This document shows, in pieces, positions 7,908 through 14,243 of a DNA stretch of 26,635 nucleotides. The position numbers and the translations under genes were made by a program. Location: NCBI GenBank assembly GCA_016875255.1, contig VGRU01000026.1, positions 1 to 26,635 of the forward strand. Reading direction: 5' to 3'. Numbering within the stretch: the first letter of the stretch is position 1; each line of letters begins with the position of its first letter. Source of the stretch: Deltaproteobacteria bacterium (GTDB taxonomy: Bacteria > Desulfobacterota > BSN033 > UBA1163). Under the pieces are notes generated by a model, which was given only the letters and a program-made list of their open reading frames with translations, searched no databases and was not told the DNA's origin.

Positions 7908-8495
7908 TTATGCCAGCAGGGATTGATAGACAAATTGCCTCCCCCGGTGAGTCGCCTCCCGGTTCGAGTGGTTCGCCCCCTCCATTCTCAACACCAGCCG
8001 CTTCTTATAGAGGTTCAGCAACCTTGTGCCGCTCGTGTTCATACCGATCTTTTCTTTCTCGGATAATTCCTTTAAGGTCAATTGCCTCGTATTCATCACC
8101 TGGTTCAAGGTCTGGGCCAGATAATTGTTCAGAGATCCGATGATCCGCCACCCGCCTGACCCTGTGGTCAGGGCCGCTAATTTCTTCCTCTCCAGGGCCA
8201 CGCCGATGTTCTCCTCCTGGGAGGGATTGAGCCCCTTCAGGACGAGGAACTTCTCGCCGTACTCACCGCTCCAGAGTCGCGACACCATCTTGGCCACCAC
8301 CTCATCGGCCCATGAAAAATCGATGGAGCCCATTCCGGAAAAATCGATGACGAGGCAAGGCTCATCGCCCTCTCTGAGGATCTTCTCGATCATCTCGCGG
8401 AGCCGTGCGCCCCGGGAGCGGCCGGCCATCTCCTTTTTGCCGTTCTTGAACAGGTCGTGGGTGAGTTTCTTCAGGGAGAGGGTTTTCTTATTCAT
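7908..8495 (-). CDS. STAS-like (DUF4325-type) protein with a C-terminal helix-turn-helix-like region
   Basis: A 195-residue protein, first gene of the operon. Residues about 45-110 read CLVIDFSGMGSIDFSWADEV and continue to FLVLKGLNPSQEENIGVAL, the pattern of the DUF4325 STAS-like domain. Residues about 135-170 (TLKELSEKEKIGMNTSGTRL, then LYKKRLVLRME) resemble a winged helix-turn-helix. STAS domains mediate switching between proteins, often anti-sigma partners, but no kinase or sigma gene is near. A 19-bp inverted repeat lies just upstream of its ATG and next to the promoter, so self-repression is a reasonable guess. The ribosome site is weak (GAAAGA). Function unknown. Confidence 0.65.
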   Translation of the reverse strand: MNKKTLSLKKLTHDLFKNGKKEMAGRSRGARLREMIEKILREGDEPCLVIDFSGMGSIDFSWADEVVAKMVSRLWSGEYGEKFLVLKGLNPSQEENIGVALERKKLAALTTGSGGWRIIGSLNNYLAQTLNQVMNTRQLTLKELSEKEKIGMNTSGTRLLNLYKKRLVLRMEGANHSNREATHRGRQFVYQSLLA

Positions 8496-8503
8496 TCTTT
8501 CAC

Positions 8504-8522
8504 TTCAATTGATTCAGTTGAA
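8504..8522 (-). promoter_or_regulatory. candidate operator at the head of the STAS-galT-M23 operon
   Basis: TTCAATTGA-T-TCAGTTGAA is a 19-bp inverted repeat with 8 of 9 pairs matching. It lies between the -10 box (8526-8531) and the start codon (8495), over the likely transcription start, a classic repressor position. The HTH-like first gene is the obvious candidate binder; this is inference. Confidence 0.5.
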
Positions 8523-8525
8523 ACG

Positions 8526-8554
8526 ATTTAAGCAAAGAATTCCTTCTTTGTCAA
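8526..8554 (-). promoter_or_regulatory. sigma70-like promoter of the STAS-led operon
   Basis: On the minus strand there is a perfect -35 TTGACA (8549-8554), a 17-bp spacer and a -10 TTAAAT (8526-8531), 31 bp before the ATG at 8495. No other convincing promoter is seen inside the operon, where genes overlap or are spaced by about 10-22 bp. Confidence 0.65.
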
Positions 8555-8692
8555 GATATTTTTAAGGAGCTATCTTTAAGGCGTGATAATTTCATCCAGC
8601 GACTCTTCTGGGATAAGGGTAAATAGCCTGGAACAAAGGACTTAAAAATGTTGTTAGAAGGTTTCAACGGCTAGCCATTGGACCAAACGTCT

Positions 8693-9202
8693 TCAATCTG
8701 GCGTCCATAACGTTATGCCACTGACTGCCTTAAAATCACTATCGCTTGATGCCATATGGCCTATTCCTTTTCTCTCCATAACCGCAAGATGCGCAGCATC
8801 TGCCATAATCAGACCATTTGTCTTTGCCTTCTCGAGGGCTAAAGCCATATCTTTATCCGTGAGGTCAAGAACCACCAATCCGAAGTCTTTAAGCGTGTCG
8901 ATGTATTCTCTGTATTCTGTCACAGGCTTGAAAACTTTTTCTCTGTTCCGCAAATCCTTCAAAAAACTTTTAATGTCTTGCAGGGTTACCTTACCTAAGA
9001 AGTTTGACGCGGACTGTATAATGAGCTTAAACATAACCTCTTCTATCACCAACGCCGATGTGAAGGCTTTAAGGTTAAAAGATTCTACCGTTTTTAAAAA
9101 CTCCACGGAGATGGGATTCATGTCAAAAGCATGATGCAGAAATATATTCGCATCTATAAAAATGGACTCTTTACCCTTAAAGTCTTTAAGATTTTTCTGC
9201 AT
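8693..9202 (-). CDS. PIN-domain toxin, VapC-type
   Basis: A 169-residue PIN nuclease with the acidic residues in place: D17 in FIDANIF, E54/E55 in VIEEVMF, D135 in IMADAAHLA, and D154/D156 in SSDSDF. VapC toxins are Mg-dependent ribonucleases that cut tRNA or rRNA. It is somewhat longer than typical VapC (about 130), with extra helices at residues 60-100. The ATG at 9202 overlaps the last codons of the antitoxin by 17 bp, so the two are co-translated. All catalytic positions are present, so the toxin appears functional. The exact target cannot be told from sequence. Confidence 0.85.
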   Translation of the reverse strand: MQKNLKDFKGKESIFIDANIFLHHAFDMNPISVEFLKTVESFNLKAFTSALVIEEVMFKLIIQSASNFLGKVTLQDIKSFLKDLRNREKVFKPVTEYREYIDTLKDFGLVVLDLTDKDMALALEKAKTNGLIMADAAHLAVMERKGIGHMASSDSDFKAVSGITLWTPD

Positions 9203-9407
9203 AGAATTTTTCCAATTCCTTCAAGGATAACTTCCCCTTAACATGTCCTTTAAAGCTTTCCGTATAACTTTTCTTAAAAGGCAAAATAACAATACCTTCA
9301 TCGGTCACCTTAACTTCTACCTTATCGCCCGGGGATAATTTAACCTTATCCCTGGCTTTCTTTGGAATAACGATCTGTCCTTTCTCCAAAACCCTGGCTA
9401 CAAACAT
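9186..9407 (-). CDS. AbrB/MazE-type antitoxin (VapB)
   Basis: A 73-residue SpoVT/AbrB swapped-hairpin protein: VLEKGQIVIPKKARDKVKLS, then PGDKVEVKV and GIVILPF. The C-terminal 25 residues (SYTESFKGHVKGK onwards) are the charged tail that would wrap the toxin. Antitoxins of this type bind their own promoter as dimers, and the complex with toxin represses more strongly. A strong ribosome site (AAGGAGGT) precedes the ATG at 9407. It heads a two-gene operon with the PIN gene, under the promoter at 9476-9504. Confidence 0.88.
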   Translation of the reverse strand: MFVARVLEKGQIVIPKKARDKVKLSPGDKVEVKVTDEGIVILPFKKSYTESFKGHVKGKLSLKELEKFYAEKS

Positions 9408-9475
9408 AAGTATTACCTCCTTCTATTCAAACTCAATTTCAGGTTCAACCCTTTTTTTGTAGTACCCTATTTAAG

Positions 9476-9504
9476 CTAATACCACACATAAAGTTTTCTG
9501 TCAA
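9476..9504 (-). promoter_or_regulatory. sigma70-like promoter of the toxin-antitoxin operon
   Basis: Minus strand: -35 TTGACA (9499-9504), 17-bp spacer, -10 TATTAG (9476-9481). It lies 68 bp upstream of the antitoxin ATG. Confidence 0.65.
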
Positions 9505-9702
9505 ATCATTTAAACCAATTAAATGTTTGAACCTAAATCCTTTACAACATTATATTATAGCAGATATTTAATAAGAGGTTTGATGGTAAAGGGGTCCAGG
9601 AATTGCCTCATAAAAAATGTTACCCAAAGCATGAATGAAAAGGGATCGTTGGCTCATAATAGATGTAACCCAATAAAGAGGACCAAAAGGAGAACTAATT
9701 AG

Positions 9703-9907
9703 AGCCTGTTTATAAATGCACTTTTTCGTCATGCCGGACTTGAGGAGCCAGCCCCGTACTGGATACGGGAGCATCCAGACGTCGTCCCGACAAAAACCGG
9801 GAACTAGAAACCAATAAAACTGGATTCCTGTTTTCACAGGAAACCCTGGATTCCGGCTTTCGCCAGAATGACAACCTTTTTTGAAAACTTTAGTTTATGG
9901 ACAGACT
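9703..9907. mobile_element. MITE-like element with GCCTGTxxATAAA-type ends and multi-hairpin core
   Basis: This roughly 205-bp element starts AGCCTGTTTATAAA and ends TTTATGGACAGACT. Its core (9728-9872) has hairpins around CCCCGTACTGGATACGGG and CCGGCTTTCGCCAG. It is an inverted homologue of 25019-25219; similarity runs through both ends, so the pair shares boundaries. A spurious reading frame through it (containing DDVWMLPYPVRGWLLKSG) recurs in the other copy and should not be called a gene. Confidence 0.7.
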
Positions 9908-9977
9908 TTACCTTAACGTTACATAAAAAGTGAGGCAAGTGTGCTTACAAACCTTTACAATTGCGGATTATTTTATC

Positions 9978-10137
9978 TAAATTGAGCGATTCTTTTTTAA
10001 ATGCCCAGTAGCCGCAGTCTTTAGCTTGCGTTTTTAAATCACCCATTGGGTGATTCGTAGGGCAAGGCTTCAGCCTTGCATGGGAAGCAACCCTAAAGGG
10101 TTGCCCTACAATTAAATTCATAAAATCGCTCAATTTA
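9978..10137. mobile_element. 160-bp MITE-like element with perfect 13-bp terminal inverted repeats
   Basis: The ends are TAAATTGAGCGAT (9978-9990) and ATCGCTCAATTTA (10125-10137), exact complements. The core has hairpins CACCCATTGGGTG, GCAAGGCTTCAGCCTTGC and CAACCCTAAAGGGTTG. The core resembles a 'GTAGGGCAAGGC' palindrome known as a bacterial dispersed repeat (from memory). No coding capacity. Confidence 0.75.
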
Positions 10138-10173
10138 GGTTTTATCTTTTATGGGGAACATACGATGTCACCT

Positions 10174-10278
10174 GAGGGGCCTTGGGTTTTGCTTGAAAAC
10201 AGCGTAGCCAAACGTTTAAAGGTGCCGCTGTAAAGGTTTGGGAAACTGCGGTTTCCCGTATCCGCCCAGCACACCCTC
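10174..10278 (+). ncRNA. candidate structured RNA (three-way-junction shape), unknown family
   Basis: The 240 bp between the element above and the small Cys-pair gene can fold compactly. An outer stem pairs GAGGG and TTGGG (10174, 10182) with CCCAG and CCCTC (10265, 10274). One inner hairpin has CAGCG (10200) and CGCTG (10226). A second is a perfect GGGAAAC-TGCG-GTTTCCC (10240-10257). A T5 run follows at 10283-10287. It matches no riboswitch, SRP, 6S or tmRNA I can recognise. Strand is uncertain, and the outer stem could be chance. Confidence 0.3.
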
Positions 10279-10377
10279 CTCCCTTTTTATGTAATTTTTT
10301 CGCAACTGTGAGGTTTAATCAAAAGGCTGGAGGGAGGCTGAAATGGCCTTGGCAGGTGATGGGAGTTCTTCTCTCAT

Positions 10378-10692
10378 TCAATGGACAAATCGGCTCGGAT
10401 TTCCCCAGGGATGTTCGATCTCATCCACCAGGCGGTCCCTGCAGCTTTTGCAGAGAATCAGGTTAAACTCCTGATAGACCTCCTTCTCCAGGTCCTCCGG
10501 ATTCGCCTGCTCCACCTGCTTCAGGAGCTGTCTCAACTGCCGATCTATTCCTCCTTCCGGTTCCAGGAGAATGCCATCAAAACCTGCAAAGATCCTGATT
10601 TGAGTCACATAGCTGAGGCCTCCGGGTTGGATTTCTTTCCCGCAGCGGAAACAGTTCTGCCCCTTTCGGTCATCAATCGCCTGACGCTCCAT
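10378..10692 (-). CDS. small protein with two CxxC pairs, function unknown
   Basis: A 104-residue soluble protein with CFRCGKEI near residue 14 and CKSCRDRLVDEI near residue 82, four cysteines suited to one zinc or iron site that ties the two ends together. Between them is a charged helical stretch (RQLRQLLKQVEQANPEDLEK). I do not recognise a named family. The ATG at 10692 has a good ribosome site (GGGGAGGACAGG). It stands alone between repeats, so neighbours give no clue. The clean start, ribosome site and paired cysteines support a real gene. Confidence 0.6.
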   Translation of the reverse strand: MERQAIDDRKGQNCFRCGKEIQPGGLSYVTQIRIFAGFDGILLEPEGGIDRQLRQLLKQVEQANPEDLEKEVYQEFNLILCKSCRDRLVDEIEHPWGNPSRFVH

Positions 10693-10743
10693 CCTGTCCT
10701 CCCCTTAGTAACAGTTTCATAATAATAACGACATTTTTTTATA

Positions 10744-10853
10744 AAATCCCTCCTCACCTCCCTTTTCCCTCCGGGTCAGAGACCGCTCTCTCCGAGCCAG
10801 AGGCTCTTCTGAGCCGGAGGCTGGGTCGGAGACCAAAGGGAGGGAAAATACCC
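10744..10853. repeat. 110-bp GC-rich repeat, inverted copy of 17059-17160
   Basis: Starting near AATCCCTCCT and ending CCAAAGGGAGGG, this matches the reverse complement of 17059-17160 almost base for base. It contains a self-complementary block around GAGCCAGAGGCTCTTCTGAG. It lies just upstream of the small Cys-pair gene. No coding role is seen. Confidence 0.85.
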
Positions 10854-10919
10854 CTCTTTGGCCGCCGGCCCATAGGGCCTCCCTCTGGGGCGGAGCCTGG
10901 CCCGGAGGGCAAAGAGGGG
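10851..10919. repeat. 69-bp GC-rich palindrome
   Basis: The arms CCCCTCTTTG (10851-10860) and CAAAGAGGGG (10910-10919) are exact complements, with a smaller hairpin (GGCCCATAGGGCC) inside. It abuts the previous repeat and may act as a bidirectional transcription stop, though no T-run is present. Confidence 0.7.
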
Positions 10920-10956
10920 CAAGGGGAGATTTTGTGAAACATGTTAATTCAATTTT

Positions 10957-11089
10957 GATGGTCTCGTAAAAAGTCGTCTCACCGGTGAAAACCGGTGTCC
11001 AGTGTTTTCATAAGTATCTGAGATTACTGGATTCCGGCTTTCGCCGGAATGACGATCATTAGGCTTTTTCGACTTTTTACGAGTCTATC
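10957..11089. mobile_element. MITE-like element, GATGGTCTCG-type terminal repeat, core type 1
   Basis: A 133-bp element starting GATGGTCTCGTAAAAAGTCG and ending CGACTTTTTACGAGTCTATC. The hexamer AATTTT flanks it directly on both sides (10951-10956, 11090-11095). The core has hairpins CACCGGTGAAAACCGGTG and ATTCCGGCTTTCGCCGGAAT. It is close to the reverse complement of 18412-18543. It ends 13 bp from the trmFO stop. Confidence 0.85.
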
Positions 11090-11102
11090 AATTTTGAGAC
11101 TC

Positions 11103-12449
11103 TTAATAAATTCGGTTTCTCTCTTTCCACTCTTCCAATTCGTTCCGTGCCCGTTCCCCCATGAGGAGATTCTTCTTTCTGCCTTTTGCCCTCTCCTCTA
11201 AGGGAGGGAAGAGGCCAAAATTGATATTCATGGGCTGAAAAGGAACAACCGGAGAACGGATGATATGGTTGACGAGCGCCCCGATCGCTGTCGTGGGCGG
11301 AGGAACAACTGGGGTCTTTCCCATCTGATAGAAAAAACCATTGATCCCGGCCAGAACCCCCATGGCAATGGACTCCACATATCCTTCCACGCCTGTGATC
11401 TGACCGGCAAAGAAGAGGTGTGGACGGGCTTTCAACTGGAGAGATGGCAGTAAGAGTCGGGGGGAATCGATAAAAGTATTTCGATGGACCGACCCCCAGC
11501 GAACAAATTCGGCATTCTCCAGTCCGGGGATCATTCGGAAGACCCTTCCCTGCTCTCCCTGCTTCAACCGGGTCTGAAACCCCACCAGATTGAAGAGCGT
11601 TGCAAACTCATTCTCCTGCCTCAGTTGAACAACGGCAAAGGGCTGTCTGTTCGTCTTCGGATCGATCAAGCCCACAGGCCTTAGCGGACCAAAGGCCAGC
11701 GTGTCTTTTCCGCGGCCAGCAAGTTCTTCTACAGGTAAACAGCCCTCGAAGAGGTGTCTTTTTTCAAAATCTTTCAGGTTAACCTTCTCCGCCTGACAGA
11801 GCGCTTCAACGAAGCGGTAATATTCCTCTTTGTCCAACGGACAGTTGAGATAATCATCGCCTCCCTTCCCGTACCGGGAGGCCCTGAAAGTTTTGTTAAA
11901 ATCGATCGATTCCGTAGCGATGATCGGCGAGATGGCGTCGTAGAAAAAAAGATGTTCTGCTCCGGTCAATTTCCAGATCTCTGCGCTTAATGCCTCAGAA
12001 GTGAGGGGACCGGTTGCAAGGATGGCGATTTCGTCCCGGGGGATAGTGTTGACCTCCTCCCTGATGATCTCCACTCCTTCCATTCCCTCTAATATATCGG
12101 TGACCCTTTTTGAAAAGAGTTCTCGATCCACAGCGAGAGAATCTCCGGCCGGGACCCTCGTCTCCCTCGCCGCCTTCAGGATGAGGGAATCCAGCCCCAC
12201 CAATTCCTCCTTTAAAACGCCGGATCCATTTTCCAGGGACTCCGATTTTAGTGAATTGCTGCAGACCAGTTCGGCAAGAAAGGGAGAACGATGGGCCGAG
12301 GAAAAGACCTTCGGTTTCATTTCGAAGAGGAGGACCTTTCCTCCCCTTCTTGCGATCTGCCATGTCGCTTCGCAGCCCGCCAATCCACCTCCGATGACGA
12401 TGATAGGCTCCATGGAGACCATTTTAGGTTTTTTCTCTCCCATTTGCAA
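11103..12449 (-). CDS. trmFO: FAD/folate-dependent tRNA (uracil-54) C5-methyltransferase
   Basis: The protein makes ribothymidine at position 54 of tRNA, using methylene-tetrahydrofolate as carbon source and FADH2 as reductant, instead of the SAM-dependent TrmA. It starts with the FAD-binding loop [20 protein letters not shown] and has the family blocks [45 protein letters not shown] and [18 protein letters not shown]. Its 448 residues fit the family. The longest frame begins with TTG at 12449; ATG at 12443 or the ATG just before EPIIVIGG is more likely. It is convergent with nothing and divergent from the radical SAM gene. TrmFO near topA and dprA is a common arrangement outside the gammaproteobacteria. 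Confidence 0.97.
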   Translation of the reverse strand: MQMGEKKPKMVSMEPIIVIGGGLAGCEATWQIARRGGKVLLFEMKPKVFSSAHRSPFLAELVCSNSLKSESLENGSGVLKEELVGLDSLILKAARETRVPAGDSLAVDRELFSKRVTDILEGMEGVEIIREEVNTIPRDEIAILATGPLTSEALSAEIWKLTGAEHLFFYDAISPIIATESIDFNKTFRASRYGKGGDDYLNCPLDKEEYYRFVEALCQAEKVNLKDFEKRHLFEGCLPVEELAGRGKDTLAFGPLRPVGLIDPKTNRQPFAVVQLRQENEFATLFNLVGFQTRLKQGEQGRVFRMIPGLENAEFVRWGSVHRNTFIDSPRLLLPSLQLKARPHLFFAGQITGVEGYVESIAMGVLAGINGFFYQMGKTPVVPPPTTAIGALVNHIIRSPVVPFQPMNINFGLFPPLEERAKGRKKNLLMGERARNELEEWKERNRIY

Positions 12450-12502
12450 AAGGTATTCAATCCTCTTAGAATTGATTTGTTTGAAAATAGGTTTCGTTCA
12501 AG

Positions 12503-12631
12503 GGTAACGGTAAGGATGCCCGTATCGGTCATCAAAGGCTACGTCTGTCGTGTTTAATTCTTTTAAACGTAACCGTTACCAAATGACGAAACGCCTGCCT
12601 GCCGGTAGGCAGGGGCTTCGTAACCGTAGCC
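12503..12631. repeat. inverted-repeat cluster between trmFO and the radical SAM gene
   Basis: This intergenic region (12450-12718) holds GGTAACGGT (12503) with ACCGTTACC (12572), GGCTACG (12537) with CGTAGCC (12625), and a near-palindrome CCTGCCTGCCGGTAGGCAGG (12594-12613). The pairs interleave. The region should also carry divergent promoters, but I could not pick convincing -35/-10 boxes. Confidence 0.55.
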
Positions 12632-12718
12632 TTAACCCGAGCCTCTGGAATATTTTCATGCGTTGTTGGTCTCTACGCGGCCATGGACAATTAAACCCTT
12701 TTTAATGAAAACCTTTCT

Positions 12719-14041
12719 ATGAAGATCGAACTCATCTCTCCTGCTGTTGAAGAGAATGCCCCTGTTCCCAGCCTCGCCCTTCTTATCCTCGCTGGCCTCA
12801 CCCCTCCGGATGGAACAATCACTTTCACCGACGACCTTCTGACCCCGATCGATCTTGAAAAAGGATTGAAGGAGGTTGACCTGGTCGGGATCACCGTCCT
12901 GACCAAGACCGCCCTGAGGGCTTACCGGATTGCGGATGCCTATCGTAAGAGGGGAATCCCTGTTGTGCTGGGAGGCATTCATCCCACTGCGCTTCCCGAA
13001 GAGGCAAAAGCACATGCCGATTCTGTTGTCATCGGAGAAGCGGAGGAGATCTGGCCCCGTCTCATCGAAGACCTCAGAAGAGACGACCTCAAACCTTTCT
13101 ACCGGCAGGAGGGGTTCATCGATCCCTCAAAGATTCCAAGGCCCCGAAGGGAGATATTGCCCCGGAAGGGTTATTTCCCGCTCGATGTGATCCAGGTCAG
13201 CCGGGGATGTCCTTATCGCTGTGAATTCTGCTCGGTCCGGAAATTTTTCGGCGATACTTACCGCCTCAGACCGATCTCCGATGTTGTCGAAGAGGTCAAA
13301 AGCCTTTCCCATCGCCTGATCATGTTCAATGACGACAACATCATCGGCAACTCATCCTACTCCCGGGAGTTATTCAAAGCCCTCACCCCTCTAAAAAAGA
13401 GGTGGATCGGCCAGGCCTCCATGCACGGATTGAGAGAGGCGAAAGATGTGGAGCTCATGGCAAAGAGCGGTTGCATGGGCCTTCTCATCGGGTTCGAATC
13501 GCTATCGAAATCGAACCTGATCCAATCGAATAAATATCAGAATAACCCTGAAGAATACCGTGAGGCGATCGATCTGCTTCACCGTTTCGGAATTAGCATC
13601 TGGGCCTCATTCATCTTCGGTTTTGATGAGGATGAGCTCTCCATCTTTGAAGAAACGGTAAACTTCTGCATCCAGGCCAAACTCTTCTCTGCGGTCTTTG
13701 CCCTGCTCACCCCCTATCCGGAAACGGTTTTTTACCACCGCGTGAAGGATGAAGGCCGTCTCTTTCAGGACCGATGGTGGTTGCTCGAAAACCCCAACGA
13801 GGCCGCCCCCCATTTCTTTCCGAAGAAGATGAACGCGGAGACGCTCCGGGAAGGCTGGAAAAGGGCGTGGAAGGAATTCTATTCCATTTCCTCTATTGGG
13901 AAAAGATTCCACTGGAACTATCCCCCTACCCTGATCAATCGCCTCGTCTACTTTCCTTTTCAGTTGATGCAGCGCCGGTTTGCGCAGAAGAAGGTCGTTG
14001 AAGGCAGAAGAAGATATCGGGGACGGTCACATTCCTATTAA
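12719..14041 (+). CDS. B12-binding-type radical SAM enzyme
   Basis: A 440-residue protein. The N-terminal part (residues 1-120) is a Rossmann-like B12-binding-type domain, with VDLVGITVLTKTALRAYRIA and VVLGGIHPTALPEEA; the cobalamin-ligating DxHxxG is not visible, so cobalamin may not be bound by the usual His. The radical SAM core carries C164, C168 and C171 in SRGCPYRCEFCSV, then MFNDDNIIG and LLIGFESLSK. The C-terminal 100 residues are basic and aromatic. Such enzymes methylate or rearrange lipids, cofactors or secondary metabolites; the substrate cannot be told. The ATG at 12719 has no strong ribosome site. It is the only plus-strand gene in the left two-thirds of the window. Confidence 0.9.
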   Translation: MKIELISPAVEENAPVPSLALLILAGLTPPDGTITFTDDLLTPIDLEKGLKEVDLVGITVLTKTALRAYRIADAYRKRGIPVVLGGIHPTALPEEAKAHADSVVIGEAEEIWPRLIEDLRRDDLKPFYRQEGFIDPSKIPRPRREILPRKGYFPLDVIQVSRGCPYRCEFCSVRKFFGDTYRLRPISDVVEEVKSLSHRLIMFNDDNIIGNSSYSRELFKALTPLKKRWIGQASMHGLREAKDVELMAKSGCMGLLIGFESLSKSNLIQSNKYQNNPEEYREAIDLLHRFGISIWASFIFGFDEDELSIFEETVNFCIQAKLFSAVFALLTPYPETVFYHRVKDEGRLFQDRWWLLENPNEAAPHFFPKKMNAETLREGWKRAWKEFYSISSIGKRFHWNYPPTLINRLVYFPFQLMQRRFAQKKVVEGRRRYRGRSHSY

Positions 14042-14054
14042 CGCTTCAACCAAA

Positions 14055-14232
14055 CATCAAAACAGACACGGCGGGGACACTGTAAGAGCCTTGTAGCGGA
14101 ACCTTTTGAAGTTTACCCACTATGGTCCACCAACTTCAATAGAGATCATTTTGGTTAAGTCCTTCATGACCCATTCCAATAAAACCCGCATTACAAGGAT
14201 CTGGAAGTGTTCCCGCCGGGGCTGTTTTGATG
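14055..14232. mobile_element. 178-bp MITE-like element with long imperfect terminal inverted repeats
   Basis: The ends are CATCAAAACAG (14055) and CTGTTTTGATG (to 14232), exact complements. Pairing continues inward through CGGCGGG / CCCGCCG, ACACT / AGTGT and CCTTGTA / TACAAGG, about 45 bp in all. It fills the gap between the convergent radical SAM gene and topA, where its hairpin could serve as a two-way terminator. No coding capacity. Confidence 0.75.
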
Positions 14233-14243
14233 CAAGGGTTAGT

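Noticed and set aside
9568..9837. An 89-codon minus-strand reading frame
   Set aside because: It runs through the 9703-9907 element; a near-identical peptide is encoded by the inverted copy near 25100-25200. This is a repeat artefact, not a gene.
10174..10278. 6S RNA, SRP RNA, tmRNA or a known riboswitch
   Set aside because: I compared remembered signatures, such as the SRP GGUCAGG...GGAAGCAGCC loop and c-di-GMP or glycine motifs, and none matched; it is kept only as an unnamed candidate.
10754..10942. A 62-codon minus-strand frame, Arg/Pro/Gly-rich
   Set aside because: It is a translation of two GC-rich palindromes, with no independent support.
9700..11100. CRISPR array
   Set aside because: The repeats are palindromic, of different types and irregularly spaced, with no spacers and no cas genes.
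12719..14041. Classical cobalamin-binding motif DxHxxG in the radical SAM protein
   Set aside because: The domain fold pattern is present, but I could not find the motif, so base-off cobalamin binding is not claimed.
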